64,000 nt of DNA from Desulfarculales bacterium UBA696 (lineage in GTDB: Bacteria > Desulfobacterota > Syntrophobacteria > Syntrophobacterales > Syntrophobacteraceae): NCBI GenBank assembly GCA_002298995.1, contig DBMO01000002.1, positions 62,001 through 126,000 on the forward strand, read 5' to 3'. A model generated the notes under the pieces. That model ran no database searches, had not been told where the DNA came from, and saw only the letters and a list, made by a program, of their open reading frames with translations. Each line of letters opens with the position of its first letter. The stretch's first letter is position 1. Shown one piece after another: positions 53,776 through 62,093 of this stretch. Position numbers and translations under genes: made by a program.

Positions 53776-54750
53776 CTATTTATTCCTTGCTCCATCCCGG
53801 TTGAGGTTTCGCCGGATTTGTTCGGCCACCAGCAGGACCCTAGATTCCAGGTCCTTTCCTATGCATCCTTTCTGGGAGAGAATTCCCAGTTTTTCGCGGT
53901 CTATTATGAAGGCTTCTTCACCTGCCCTGCGGATCACGTCCACCTCCAGGTCCACGTATCGTGCTCCGTAAGGATATAGCTCCACGGGAGTGTTGATATT
54001 GAAGTACTCGCCGATCAGAAGGTTTTCTTTTGAAAAGTAGCTGTGTTTCACGTACCAGACGCCCTCCCTGATCTCGGTCACTCCGTAGTCGCCCTTGCGA
54101 ATCACCAGGTTGAGGCCGTCGTAGCGGCCCTGGGTAAAGGTGCGGCCGAAGACTATTCGACTGTCGCTAATCGTTTGGAGAGCACCTTTCCTGGCGCGCA
54201 TTGATTTTCCGGACGGACGGATGTGTTCGAGCCGTGCAACTCCCTCTTTTTCGAGGGGCAGAATAATCGCCTCCCTAAGAATGTTGCGCTCCAATTCTGC
54301 CTTAGCCGAAGGGCGCTTTGCAAGCTCGCTTTCAGCCGCTTCCAGCATTTCGGAATTTATGATCTTCAGCCTGTGGTGATTTTTAAGCGTGGGGATAACC
54401 GCCGCGCGAATTTCGTCCAGTTTTTCCTTGGAAGCCCCCGGCAGTTCGATGCCGGCGACCATTAGAGGGTCGTTATCCTCTGTTGGCCCAAATTTGACCA
54501 GGACCGAATCGAAGAGCGCCTGCCGCAGCACGCCAAGAACCTGGGTTATCTGTTCGCCGTTGCCTTTAAGGTCGATTCCCTGGAGGTCCTCTCGATCCAC
54601 GATCAGGATATCGTAAGGTCCCTGAGGGAATTGCACCGCAAAACGCTCGCTCACCCTTGGCGAGGGGTCCGCGACCTCGAATCCGGAATCGATGGCGAGT
54701 TTAGTGAGCGCAGTGCTGTAAATACCTCGAATTTTTAGACGCGGCTGCAT
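53776..54750 (-). CDS. FAU-1/AU-1-like RNA-binding protein (DUF402)
   Basis: A 324-residue protein resembling archaeal FAU-1, which binds AU-rich RNA and has been linked to rRNA processing. The N-terminus (KIRGIYSTALTKLAIDSGF) is like the S1-type region of RNase E/G-related proteins. The middle is helical and includes LERNILREAIILPLEKEGVA. The C-terminus is a DUF402-type barrel with YVKHSYF and DLEVDVIRRAGEEAFIIDRE. It lies 21 bases downstream of the RtcA-like gene, which suggests joint work in RNA end handling or processing. Such proteins are mainly archaeal, so transfer is possible. Biochemical role here is inferred. Confidence 0.8.
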   Translation of the reverse strand: MQPRLKIRGIYSTALTKLAIDSGFEVADPSPRVSERFAVQFPQGPYDILIVDREDLQGIDLKGNGEQITQVLGVLRQALFDSVLVKFGPTEDNDPLMVAGIELPGASKEKLDEIRAAVIPTLKNHHRLKIINSEMLEAAESELAKRPSAKAELERNILREAIILPLEKEGVARLEHIRPSGKSMRARKGALQTISDSRIVFGRTFTQGRYDGLNLVIRKGDYGVTEIREGVWYVKHSYFSKENLLIGEYFNINTPVELYPYGARYVDLEVDVIRRAGEEAFIIDREKLGILSQKGCIGKDLESRVLLVAEQIRRNLNRDGARNK

Positions 54751-54771
54751 CCGGCTCTCCTTGGCCTGATT

Positions 54772-55818
54772 TTATCTTCCGAAAAAACCGATCCCGTTTA
54801 TCGTGATCATATTGCCCCTAACTTCGACGCCCGCCCCCAGGATCTTCTCGATAAGCCAGATATTCGAGCGAACGTGATCGGTTATACCCGGCGCAAGATA
54901 CCTGCTCCGCCCGGCGGCAAGTCCCGCATAAAGGACAATCTGATCGGCCGCGAACCTGTCGACGGTCGCGCCCGATGCAAGATCTTCGAACAAGGCCGAA
55001 ACAGCGTGCTCGGCAATCGACTCCGAACTTCGGCCCCTCTTCCCGGCCATATCGGAGCCGAGTATGCATCCGGTGTGGGTTTCGGCCCGCAAAAAAAGCG
55101 CCGCGCCCTGCTGGATCGCCGAGTTGTCTTCGATTATCTCCATTTCGGCCCTGTAGCCCATGGCGGCAATCAACGCCGAGCATCTGTCCGCCATTCGGCC
55201 GGCAACGTGGCCGGCTTCGAGATGGGAGGCAAGCGAAATGCCTCGGATCTTTGCCATCTCACCTGCTTCGGTCCTGTCAAGGGGCCTCAGCGCGGACCTG
55301 AGCGGCTTTACAGAGACGCTCAACTCCCCCGCGCCCCGTGGCACATAACCGGGACGTATAATGTTCAGCTCGGCGGCGGCGCCCATCGGCGCGATGAGCG
55401 GTAAAAGAACGTCACGCATGTGAAAGGCCGTGGGGGCGAAATCCTGGAAAAGGCCCCCGCGAATCGTTAGAAGCGACGGAGCGGCGGCGAAAAGGGCGAT
55501 CGGAGTCAGGGCAAACGCCATCATCGTAGCCGACCCGGCGGTACCTATATCCCAGGTGCGAGATCCACCCTCGAAGGGAAATTCTCCAGGATAGTAGTAG
55601 ATCTCCCTCGAGCCGACCGAATCTCCTTCCAGCCGTCCGCCGCAAAGCGACGCACAGGCCCTGACTGCCTGGAGGTGCTGAGGACGAAGTCCGGCTTTCT
55701 CCCGCGCAGCCCGGATACGGACCATGTGCAGCGGCTCCCCCGTTAGAGTACACAGCGCAACTGCAAACCTGACCAGGGTGCCGCTTCCCGATTTTTCAGC
55801 CCCATCGATTTCGATCAA
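54772..55818 (-). CDS. rtcA: RNA 3'-terminal phosphate cyclase (RtcA-like), divergent N-terminal motif
   Basis: RtcA converts RNA 3'-phosphates to 2',3'-cyclic phosphates using ATP and an AMP-His intermediate. The 348 residues follow the family order: MIEIDGAEKSGSGTLVRFAV at the start, REKAGLRPQHLQAV, WDIGTAGSATMMAFAL, PGYVPRGAGELSV, AGRMADRCSALI and the C-terminal ITDHVRSNIWLIE holding the likely adenylated His. The usual GEGGGQ at residues 8-13 is replaced by KSGSGT, although its DIGTAGS and PRGGG-like blocks are kept. Activity may therefore differ. First gene of the pair with the FAU-1-like protein. Confidence 0.85.
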   Translation of the reverse strand: MIEIDGAEKSGSGTLVRFAVALCTLTGEPLHMVRIRAAREKAGLRPQHLQAVRACASLCGGRLEGDSVGSREIYYYPGEFPFEGGSRTWDIGTAGSATMMAFALTPIALFAAAPSLLTIRGGLFQDFAPTAFHMRDVLLPLIAPMGAAAELNIIRPGYVPRGAGELSVSVKPLRSALRPLDRTEAGEMAKIRGISLASHLEAGHVAGRMADRCSALIAAMGYRAEMEIIEDNSAIQQGAALFLRAETHTGCILGSDMAGKRGRSSESIAEHAVSALFEDLASGATVDRFAADQIVLYAGLAAGRSRYLAPGITDHVRSNIWLIEKILGAGVEVRGNMITINGIGFFGR

Positions 55819-56019
55819 GAGCTTTCCCCGGTTCCTTTATTCCGGCAACCTTTTGACGAGCCAGGCATCGGATAAGTACTCTTCCTGCATCTATTAAGCA
55901 TTGGATACCAGATGAAAAAGGTTTTGCGGCCCCTAATTTCTACCGTGCCGTGGGCTTTTGACTATCTCAATACGATAACTATATTCTCTCCATACCTGAA
56001 CCCCCAAGAGGAGGCATTG

Positions 56020-56424
56020 ATGACACCTAGAATAAGGGCAGCATTATTATCGGGGATGTTACTTGTCCTGACCTCGGCTTTTATCGTCCACGCCCAGGAT
56101 ATCCCCAGAATAAGCAAGGAAGAACTGAAGGCCGAACTCGGGAACCCCTACCTGATATTGCTTGATGTCCGAATCGATAAAGATTGGGACCCGAGCGAGA
56201 CGAAGATCAAGAGCGCGCTGAGGGAGGACCCGCTAAAGGTCGAGGAGTGGATAGGCAAGTACCCGAAGGACAAAAAAATCGTTCTCTACTGTGCCTGACC
56301 CACTGAAGCCACGAGCGCCCGTGTGGCGCACAAGTTGATCTCCGCAGGCTACAAAAACGTCTATGCACTCAAAGGTGGCTGGCACGAGTGGGAGAATAAC
56401 AAGTTTCCGGTGGACAAAAAGTAG
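56020..56424 (+). CDS. exported rhodanese-like selenoprotein (in-frame TGA read as Sec)
   Basis: A 134-residue periplasmic sulphurtransferase-like protein. From the ATG at 56020 (AAGAGGAGG upstream) it has a signal peptide (MTPRIRAALLSGMLLVLTSA...VHAQ) and the rhodanese strand LILLDVRIDKDW. The active-site loop reads KKIVLYCA, then TGA at 56296-56298 (residue 93), then PTEATSARVAHKLISAGYKN and ALKGGWHEWENN before TAG. Relatives have YCACPNEATS, so the TGA takes the second Cys of a C-x-C pair next to the catalytic loop Cys (C91). A hairpin GCCAC/GTGGC at 56308-56327, 10-29 bases after the TGA, is placed like a bacterial SECIS. A caller would end the gene at 56298, mid-domain. Confidence 0.86.
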
Positions 56425-56441
56425 CGCCGAGCGAAAATCCT

Positions 56442-56639
56442 TTACTGTTCGTCTTCTTCGGATTCTCCGGATCTCTTTCTCCGATTTTGACGGGCGACGG
56501 CGAAGACATAATAGAGGAGCAGAATGGGAAAGGTTACATACATCCCTTCGAATGACCCCATGTATAGACTTATCGTCCCGTAGACGATCAGCAGCGAGAC
56601 TATTACTATCTGTATGATCACGGCAATCTTTGGGGCCAT
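56442..56639 (-). CDS. small membrane protein (two helices)
   Basis: A 65-residue protein: helix 1 is IAVIIQIVIVSLLIVYGTIS, helix 2 is MYVTFPILLLYYVFAV, and the cytoplasmic tail is ARQNRRKRSGESEEDEQ. The ATG at 56639 has GGAAGG upstream. It is convergent with the rhodanese gene, 17 bases apart. The function is unknown; such proteins are often called hypothetical. Confidence 0.6.
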   Translation of the reverse strand: MAPKIAVIIQIVIVSLLIVYGTISLYMGSFEGMYVTFPILLLYYVFAVARQNRRKRSGESEEDEQ

Positions 56640-57195
56640 GTCCCGCCTTCCGAACCGGCAGCGAGTTCCCTGCCGGTTCTTTTTTGAAAACAAATGGATC
56701 TGTAGAAAAGTATAAGCTCCGCGGCACGGAGAAGGTGAGTCCGTGATGCCGAAATCGTGCTCTAAAAGGCATTATTTAAGATTTTCGGAGCATGTGGGGC
56801 AGGCCTTTCCAGCGCGAATCCCCGCTTCCCTTGGGCAACAGCCCCTAAGCCGCCCCCGGATATGCTTGCATGCCCCCAAATAAGTAAAGCCCGCTTTTGG
56901 CGGGCTTTCAATACTACCTTGGGACTTCGTAAGGCCTCGAAGGCATCTTTGTTGGCCTGCAGAACGAAACCGAGTGGGCATTCGCTGCAACCGGGCCGAT
57001 TAATATCCCCAAAGGGGCCTGAATGTCAAATAGTTTTTGTCACTTTTTTCATTGTCGTTGCCTGTAAAGGTGATTTCATGTTGGCTAATCCGGGAGGAGG
57101 CGTTATTTTCAGTCCGACTTCAATGTTGAAGTGGGCGGTGTGATACAGGGAGTTCTGATGCACTGGCTCTGGAAATTATCGGGGAGGAGTAAAAA
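56640..57195. other. 556-base intergenic interval with a repeat module and hairpin
   Basis: It holds repeat module C (TTGGGCAACAGCCCCT, 56831-56846) and a perfect hairpin AAAGCCCGC-TTTTG-GCGGGCTTT at 56886-56908. I see no coding frame with recognisable content. The stretch from 57000 to 57180 is the leader of the small gene at 57196. Confidence 0.55.
56886..56908 (+). terminator. strong hairpin, terminator-like
   Basis: AAAGCCCGC and GCGGGCTTT form a perfect nine-base stem with a five-base loop; three T residues end the right arm. No plus-strand gene ends nearby, so its transcript is unclear, and it might serve a minus-strand or unannotated RNA. Confidence 0.5.
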
Positions 57196-57471
57196 GTGGC
57201 GGAGGATCGCAAAGTAGAGGCAGTGGAGAAATACCTGAAGGAGGAATTCGATTCGGCCGCCATCGAAAGGGGCATCGATTCCGGGCGAAACGCTCTGGTT
57301 TTCAAAATAAAGAACGCTAACCGGTTCGCCTCGGCGGTGATTACCAACGAGTTTCTGGAAAAAAACGCCGCCGATGAAATTCCCGGCATCCTGCGCGCTT
57401 ACCTGCTTGCCGAACACCTCAGGGAGTGTGATTTCCCCATTGTGGTAACCAGGACAGGACTGACGTACTGA
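57196..57471 (+). CDS. small conserved-looking protein of unknown function (GTG start)
   Basis: A 91-residue protein, MAEDRKVEAVEKYLKEEFDS at the start, IKNANRFASAVITNEFLE in the middle and DFPIVVTRTGLTY at the end. The arrangement of helix, strand pair and helix is compact, but no family is recognised. The GTG at 57196 has GGGGAGG about nine bases upstream. It stands alone between repeats and thiE. Confidence 0.65.
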   Translation: MAEDRKVEAVEKYLKEEFDSAAIERGIDSGRNALVFKIKNANRFASAVITNEFLEKNAADEIPGILRAYLLAEHLRECDFPIVVTRTGLTY

Positions 57472-57890
57472 GCTAAACAGGCCGCTGGATTTACCTGCTC
57501 AGGCGCAATCCCTGTTCGAGCGTCCATATTTCAGAACTCGGCGAATTACCGCCATTGCAGGCGCACCAGACCCTACGCGAACCGAAAAGCACACCAAAAA
57601 GCCCAGGCCACATAAAAGAATCAGATCATTTGCGCACATATCTCACCCATATTCCATTTAGAAAGTGATTGAGAGCAACCGTTCTCATCCGCCCGACCTG
57701 CCTGGACACCTCGGGAATGTTTCCTCGGAAGAGGTTTGGTTGTTAATCGGCTTTTTTTCCGGGAACGATTAGCCAATTGCCGGCCGGGTCTTTTTATATT
57801 TCCCGCGACCGCTGTTTTATGCGACACGGTGAAGAGTTTATGTTAAGAAACCGCTGGTATTCGACTAACAGGCTGATCGCCAAGGGAAAA
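57472..57890. other. 419-base intergenic region upstream of thiE
   Basis: I see no repeat, RNA gene or TPP-riboswitch signature (no CTGATGAGA-type core near the thiE start). Short in-frame codons before the thiE start run back to 57777 but are unlike ThiE. Confidence 0.4.
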
Positions 57891-58556
57891 ATGGTGGTGA
57901 AAATGATGACAAGGCAGGAACGGCTTGAAATATTCAATCAGGTAGACATTTATCCGGTCACCTGTGAACGCCTCTCGAACGGCAGGTCCGATATCGAGGT
58001 GCTCCGGGGCGTGATCGCAGGGGGAGCAAAGATAATACAGCTCAGGGAAAAAGATCTGAGCGAGAGGGATTTCTACTTGCTCGCCAAAAAATTTCGCGAG
58101 CTTACCGCAAGTGCCGGCATGCTGCTGATCGTTAATGACCGCGTCGATATCGCCCTTGCCGTCGGCGCCGACGGCGTCCACCTTGGGCAGGATGATTTTC
58201 CCGTGCCGGCTGCGAGGAAAATCGCGCCCGATCTTATCATGGGCGCATCCTCCCACGACCTCGAAGAGGCCCTTCGCGCCCAGGGAGAAGGGGCGGACTA
58301 TGTTAACATCGGTCCGATCTTTCCGACGGAGACCAAATCGGGCATCGAGCACTTCCTCGGCCCCGAGGCGATCTCCCGGATCGCTCCCAGGCTGCAAATC
58401 CCCTTTAGCGTAATGGGCGGGATCAAAAGGTCTAACATGGCGGAGGTGCTCTCGGCTGGAGCGCGAAAGATAGCGGTGGTAACCGCAATCACCCAGGCCT
58501 CCGACATAGCGGAGGCAGTCAGGTCCCTGCGGGCCGAAATCAGAAGCTTCGGCTAA
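57891..58556 (+). CDS. thiE: thiamine phosphate synthase
   Basis: It joins the thiazole phosphate and the pyrimidine pyrophosphate to form thiamine phosphate. The 221 residues fold as a TIM barrel with IIQLREKDLSERDF (phosphate/pyrophosphate site), LLIVNDRVDIALAVGADGVHLGQDD, GASSHDLEEAL, YVNIGPIFPTETK and the C-terminal GGIKRSN. The start is uncertain: the ATG at 57891 follows AAGGGA, with ATGs at 57903 and 57906 as alternatives. No other thi gene is adjacent. The next gene, livJ, starts 160 bases on. Confidence 0.93.
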   Translation: MVVKMMTRQERLEIFNQVDIYPVTCERLSNGRSDIEVLRGVIAGGAKIIQLREKDLSERDFYLLAKKFRELTASAGMLLIVNDRVDIALAVGADGVHLGQDDFPVPAARKIAPDLIMGASSHDLEEALRAQGEGADYVNIGPIFPTETKSGIEHFLGPEAISRIAPRLQIPFSVMGGIKRSNMAEVLSAGARKIAVVTAITQASDIAEAVRSLRAEIRSFG

Positions 58557-58715
58557 CTTTGCCTACCCGCAATTCCGTTTTATTACAATCGATTATCCCG
58601 ATTGACAGTCTCCTTTTTATGCTGTAAGGCATGGCTGTCAAACAGTATCCGCAAGGGCGGCCGGCACCGGCCCGCCCAGATAATCTTCGGGTTCGGAAAA
58701 CAATGGGAGAGATAT

Positions 58716-59885
58716 ATGCGGAAGATGGCCCTTTTCTCAGTGCTGATCCTAATTTCGGCATTTGCTCTTGCGCTTCCGGCCTGGAGCGCCGACACGATCA
58801 AAATCGGTTTTAACATACCGCTTACGGGAGATATTCCCAAGGTGGGTGAGGCATCGAAGTACGCAGCGGAAATACGGCTGGCCGAGATCAACGATGCCGG
58901 AGGCCTCAAAGTAGGCGATAAGGCTTACAAGCTCGAATTCGTCTATGAAGACAACGAATCCAAGGCCGAATCCGCAACGGCCACCGCCCTCAAGCTCATT
59001 ACCCAGAATCAGGTGCTCGCCATAATCGGCCCTCAGTCGAGCAAGCAGGCCATTCCGGCGGGCGAAGTCTGCAACGCCAACAAGACACCTATGATTTCCC
59101 CCTGGTCGACCAATCCAAAAACCACCGAGAACAGGCCTTATGTGTTCCGCGCCTGTTTTCTCGATCCTTTCCAGGGACCGGTTATCGCGAAGTTTGCATC
59201 CGGGGAATTCGGCGCTAAAAAGGCGGCCGTACTATATGACATCGCGAGCGACTACCCCAAGGGCCTTGCGGAATTCTTTAAAGAAGCCTTCGAGAAGGCA
59301 AACGGACCCGGCTCCGTTGTGGCTTTCGAGACCTTCACCACCAAAGATAAGGACTTCAGCGCGCAGCTTACCAAGATAACCAAATCCGGGGCCGATGTTT
59401 TGTTCACCCCGCAATACTACGATGAGGTCCCCCTGATCGTTAAACAATCCAGGGAACTTGGCTGGAAGGGTCCGATCCTTGGAAGCGACTCCTGGGGTTC
59501 GGCGGAGCTGATGAACCTGTGCGGCGATGCCTGCAAGGGGCTCTACTTCAGCACCCATTACGCGGCCGCTGGAGCCAAGGGAGCGACGAAGGAATTTATC
59601 GACAAATATCAGGCAAAGTACGGCTATGTCCCCGATGATGTTGCGGCGCTTACCTGGGACGCCATAAACCTTCTTTGCATGGCGGTACAGAATACCGGCG
59701 GACTTTCGGGCAACATCGCCAAGGATCGCGATGCGGTAAAGGACAAGCTCACCCAAGTTAAGGATTTCGACGGCATCACCGGTAAGATGACCTTCAGCCC
59801 GGGCGGAAACCCGTCCAAGTGCGCCGTTATAGTGAAGATCAGCGACAAGGGCGAATTCGAGTTCTATAAGTCAGTTTGCCCGTGA
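58716..59885 (+). CDS. livJ: branched-chain amino acid ABC transporter substrate-binding protein
   Basis: A 389-residue periplasmic binding protein. It has a signal peptide (MRKMALFSVLILISAFALALPAWSA), then the type I fold with IKIGFNIPLTGDIP, LAEINDAGGLKV, IIGPQSSKQAIPAGEVC and the hinge-side block LGSDSWGS, typical of LivJ/LivK-like proteins. The ATG at 58716 has GGGAGAG upstream; a 38-codon extension is ignored. The ligand is probably Leu/Ile/Val or a related amino acid or short acid; the sequence does not fix it. A strong terminator hairpin follows it. Confidence 0.92.
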   Translation: MRKMALFSVLILISAFALALPAWSADTIKIGFNIPLTGDIPKVGEASKYAAEIRLAEINDAGGLKVGDKAYKLEFVYEDNESKAESATATALKLITQNQVLAIIGPQSSKQAIPAGEVCNANKTPMISPWSTNPKTTENRPYVFRACFLDPFQGPVIAKFASGEFGAKKAAVLYDIASDYPKGLAEFFKEAFEKANGPGSVVAFETFTTKDKDFSAQLTKITKSGADVLFTPQYYDEVPLIVKQSRELGWKGPILGSDSWGSAELMNLCGDACKGLYFSTHYAAAGAKGATKEFIDKYQAKYGYVPDDVAALTWDAINLLCMAVQNTGGLSGNIAKDRDAVKDKLTQVKDFDGITGKMTFSPGGNPSKCAVIVKISDKGEFEFYKSVCP

Positions 59886-59920
59886 TGAGCCGAGCGCTCT
59901 GTTTTTGGCAATAGTGGCCA

Positions 59921-59951
59921 GAAAGGCGGGAAGCGATTCCCGCCTTTCTTT
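59921..59951 (+). terminator. strong hairpin after livJ
   Basis: GAAAGGCGGGAA and TTCCCGCCTTTC form a perfect 12-base stem with a GCGA loop, followed by a short T-run. It lies between livJ and livH and probably makes livJ mRNA more abundant than livHMGF mRNA, a common arrangement for binding proteins. Confidence 0.85.
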
Positions 59952-60055
59952 ATGAGGCGCGCGCTGAACCGATGTTCTTTTCGGTTTGTTTTTTCGGCCG
60001 CATTTGTTAAACCCATTTTCACCAGAGCAAGAACACTTTCCGGGGAATTAATTCA

Positions 60056-60979
60056 TTGTTTTTAGAGACTTTTCTACAGAACCTGCTAAATGCGCTCCAA
60101 TGGGGAAGCTTTTACGCTCTGATCGCCCTTGGTTACACAATGGTCTACGGGGTGCTTCTCCTTATAAACTTCGCCCACGGCGACATTTTCATGGTCGGAG
60201 CCTATGTCGCCTTCTTCATCGCGACCCTCCTGCTCGGACAATATTCTTCGCCCTTTCTTCCGCCCGTATTGGTCTTTGCCATTACAGTGGTTGCAACAAT
60301 GGTGATTACCTCCGGGGTGGGGGTGGCAATCGAGCGCATTGCCTACAGGCCGCTTCGACGTAAAGGAGCTTCACGCCTCTACGTCGTTATAACCGCCCTC
60401 ATGTGCGGGCTCATCCTGGAAAACGGCAATCTCGCACTCCTGGGCGCAAGCCGCCGCAATTTCCCCGAGATGCTCTCGAAAACCGCCTACAACATAGGCG
60501 GGGTCAACTTCACCAATGTAAAACTGTTGGTGATACTTACTACCATCGCGGTCTTCATCCTGCTTGAGACAATTGTTCGCAAAACCAGGCTCGGCATGGC
60601 GATGCGGGCCATTTCCTATGACCGTATGGCCGTGCCCCTCATGGGAATACCGGTGGATACGGTAATTGTTTTTACATTTATACTGGGATCGTCGATGGCG
60701 GCTCTGGCAGGGGTGCTTTTCGCAACCGCCTACCCGGTGCTCGAACCCTATATGGGCGCGCTGGTCGGCTGGAAAGCCTTTATTGCCGCTGTTTTAGGCG
60801 GGATTGGAGAAATCCGCGGCGCTTTCGCCGGCGGTTTTCTGCTCGGATTTATCGAGATTTTCGTCGCGGCACTCTTTCCGTCAACGCTCCGGGACCTTAT
60901 CGCGTTCAGCATTCTCCTGGTATTCCTGAGCATCAAGCCCACCGGAATATTCGGGGTCTCCCGGGCTACAAAGATTTAG
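60056..60979 (+). CDS. livH: branched-chain amino acid ABC transporter permease LivH
   Basis: A 307-residue inner-membrane permease with about eight helices: WGSFYALIALGYTMVYGVLLLINFAHGD near the start (the LivH family block), GASRLYVVITALMCGLI, and the EAA-like loop ALVGWKAFIAAVLGGIGEIRGAFAGG. It starts at a TTG (60056) after GGGGAATTAA, with no better ATG nearby. It forms the channel with LivM. Confidence 0.93.
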   Translation: MFLETFLQNLLNALQWGSFYALIALGYTMVYGVLLLINFAHGDIFMVGAYVAFFIATLLLGQYSSPFLPPVLVFAITVVATMVITSGVGVAIERIAYRPLRRKGASRLYVVITALMCGLILENGNLALLGASRRNFPEMLSKTAYNIGGVNFTNVKLLVILTTIAVFILLETIVRKTRLGMAMRAISYDRMAVPLMGIPVDTVIVFTFILGSSMAALAGVLFATAYPVLEPYMGALVGWKAFIAAVLGGIGEIRGAFAGGFLLGFIEIFVAALFPSTLRDLIAFSILLVFLSIKPTGIFGVSRATKI

Positions 60980-60991
60980 GCATTTTCTTCT

Positions 60992-62020
60992 ATGCGCCGT
61001 AATATTCCCATCCTGGGATATGCAATACTATGCGTTCTGGGCGTTGTTTTGGCAAAGGCCGACGTCCTCGATCTGTACATGCAGATAATTTTGATGTTTA
61101 TCGGCATAAACGTCATCCTGTCCACTTCGCTAAACCTCGTAAACGGGTATATGGGCGAGTTCTCGGTCGGACACGCCGGGTTTATGGCGGTCGGCGCATA
61201 CATTACCTCGGTGCTCAACATATTGCTGTTTACGAACAGTTCGGTTTTCGGCCCGCCGGTACTCTCGCCATCCTCCGCGCTGATACTTTTCCCACTCACC
61301 CTCCTTGCCGGCGGAGTCGGTGCGGCACTGGCAGGGCTTCTCGTAGCTGTACCGTCTTTCAGAACGCGCGGCGATTACCTCGCAATAATTACCCTGGCCG
61401 TAAACTACATCGTAAAGAGTTCCATCGAAAACATGCAGGTGATCGGCGGAGCCCGCGGCTTCATGGGAATGAGCAACGTTATCAATTCCATGAAGGAAGT
61501 GGTGGATCTACCCTGGACACTGATCTGGGTCTTTATATCGGCCGGATTGACGGTCGTCATACTTCAAAAATTCGTCAGCTCGACTTACGGCAAGGGGATA
61601 ATCGCCCTCCGGGACGATGAAATCGCAGCCGAGATAATGAGCGTCAACACCCAGCGCATGAAAGTCGTGGCCTTCATGCTCTCATCGGGTCTTGCCGGTA
61701 TTGCCGGCGGCCTCTTTGCGCACGTGCTCGGATATATTAACCCAGGCACTTTTACGATCATGAAATCCACCGAGGTTCTCGTGATGGTCTACCTCGGCGG
61801 AATGGGATCGCTCAGCGGATCGGTGCTGAGCGCAATCGGGCTCACGATTGTGCTCGAAGCCTTCCGCCCGCTCCAGGTCTATAAATGGGTCATCGTGCCG
61901 CTCCTGCTGATCCTTCTCATGCTGTTTCGCCCCGAAGGCATAATGGGCCATCGCGAGCTTACCGACGTCTTCCCGAGGCTTCGACAGTTGCTGGGGCTGA
62001 AACCTAAGCTGAGCGAATAA
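60992..62020 (+). CDS. livM: branched-chain amino acid ABC transporter permease LivM
   Basis: A 342-residue membrane permease. Family blocks are LSTSLNLVNGYMGEFSVGHAGFMAVGAY, FRTRGDYLAIITLAVNYIV and the cytoplasmic loop DEIAAEIMSVNTQRMKVVAF. It begins 12 bases after livH, so the two are coupled. Its partner ATPases LivG and LivF follow. Confidence 0.94.
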   Translation: MRRNIPILGYAILCVLGVVLAKADVLDLYMQIILMFIGINVILSTSLNLVNGYMGEFSVGHAGFMAVGAYITSVLNILLFTNSSVFGPPVLSPSSALILFPLTLLAGGVGAALAGLLVAVPSFRTRGDYLAIITLAVNYIVKSSIENMQVIGGARGFMGMSNVINSMKEVVDLPWTLIWVFISAGLTVVILQKFVSSTYGKGIIALRDDEIAAEIMSVNTQRMKVVAFMLSSGLAGIAGGLFAHVLGYINPGTFTIMKSTEVLVMVYLGGMGSLSGSVLSAIGLTIVLEAFRPLQVYKWVIVPLLLILLMLFRPEGIMGHRELTDVFPRLRQLLGLKPKLSE

Positions 62021-62093
62021 GTTCTATTCACCGCGGAGAGCGCAGAGGGCGTGGAGATTACTTCAGCAATCGGAACCTAGAAGACTCAGGCAA

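Noticed and set aside
57472..57890. TPP riboswitch upstream of thiE
   Set aside because: I could not find the conserved THI-box CTGAGA-type core or a matching stem in the leader.
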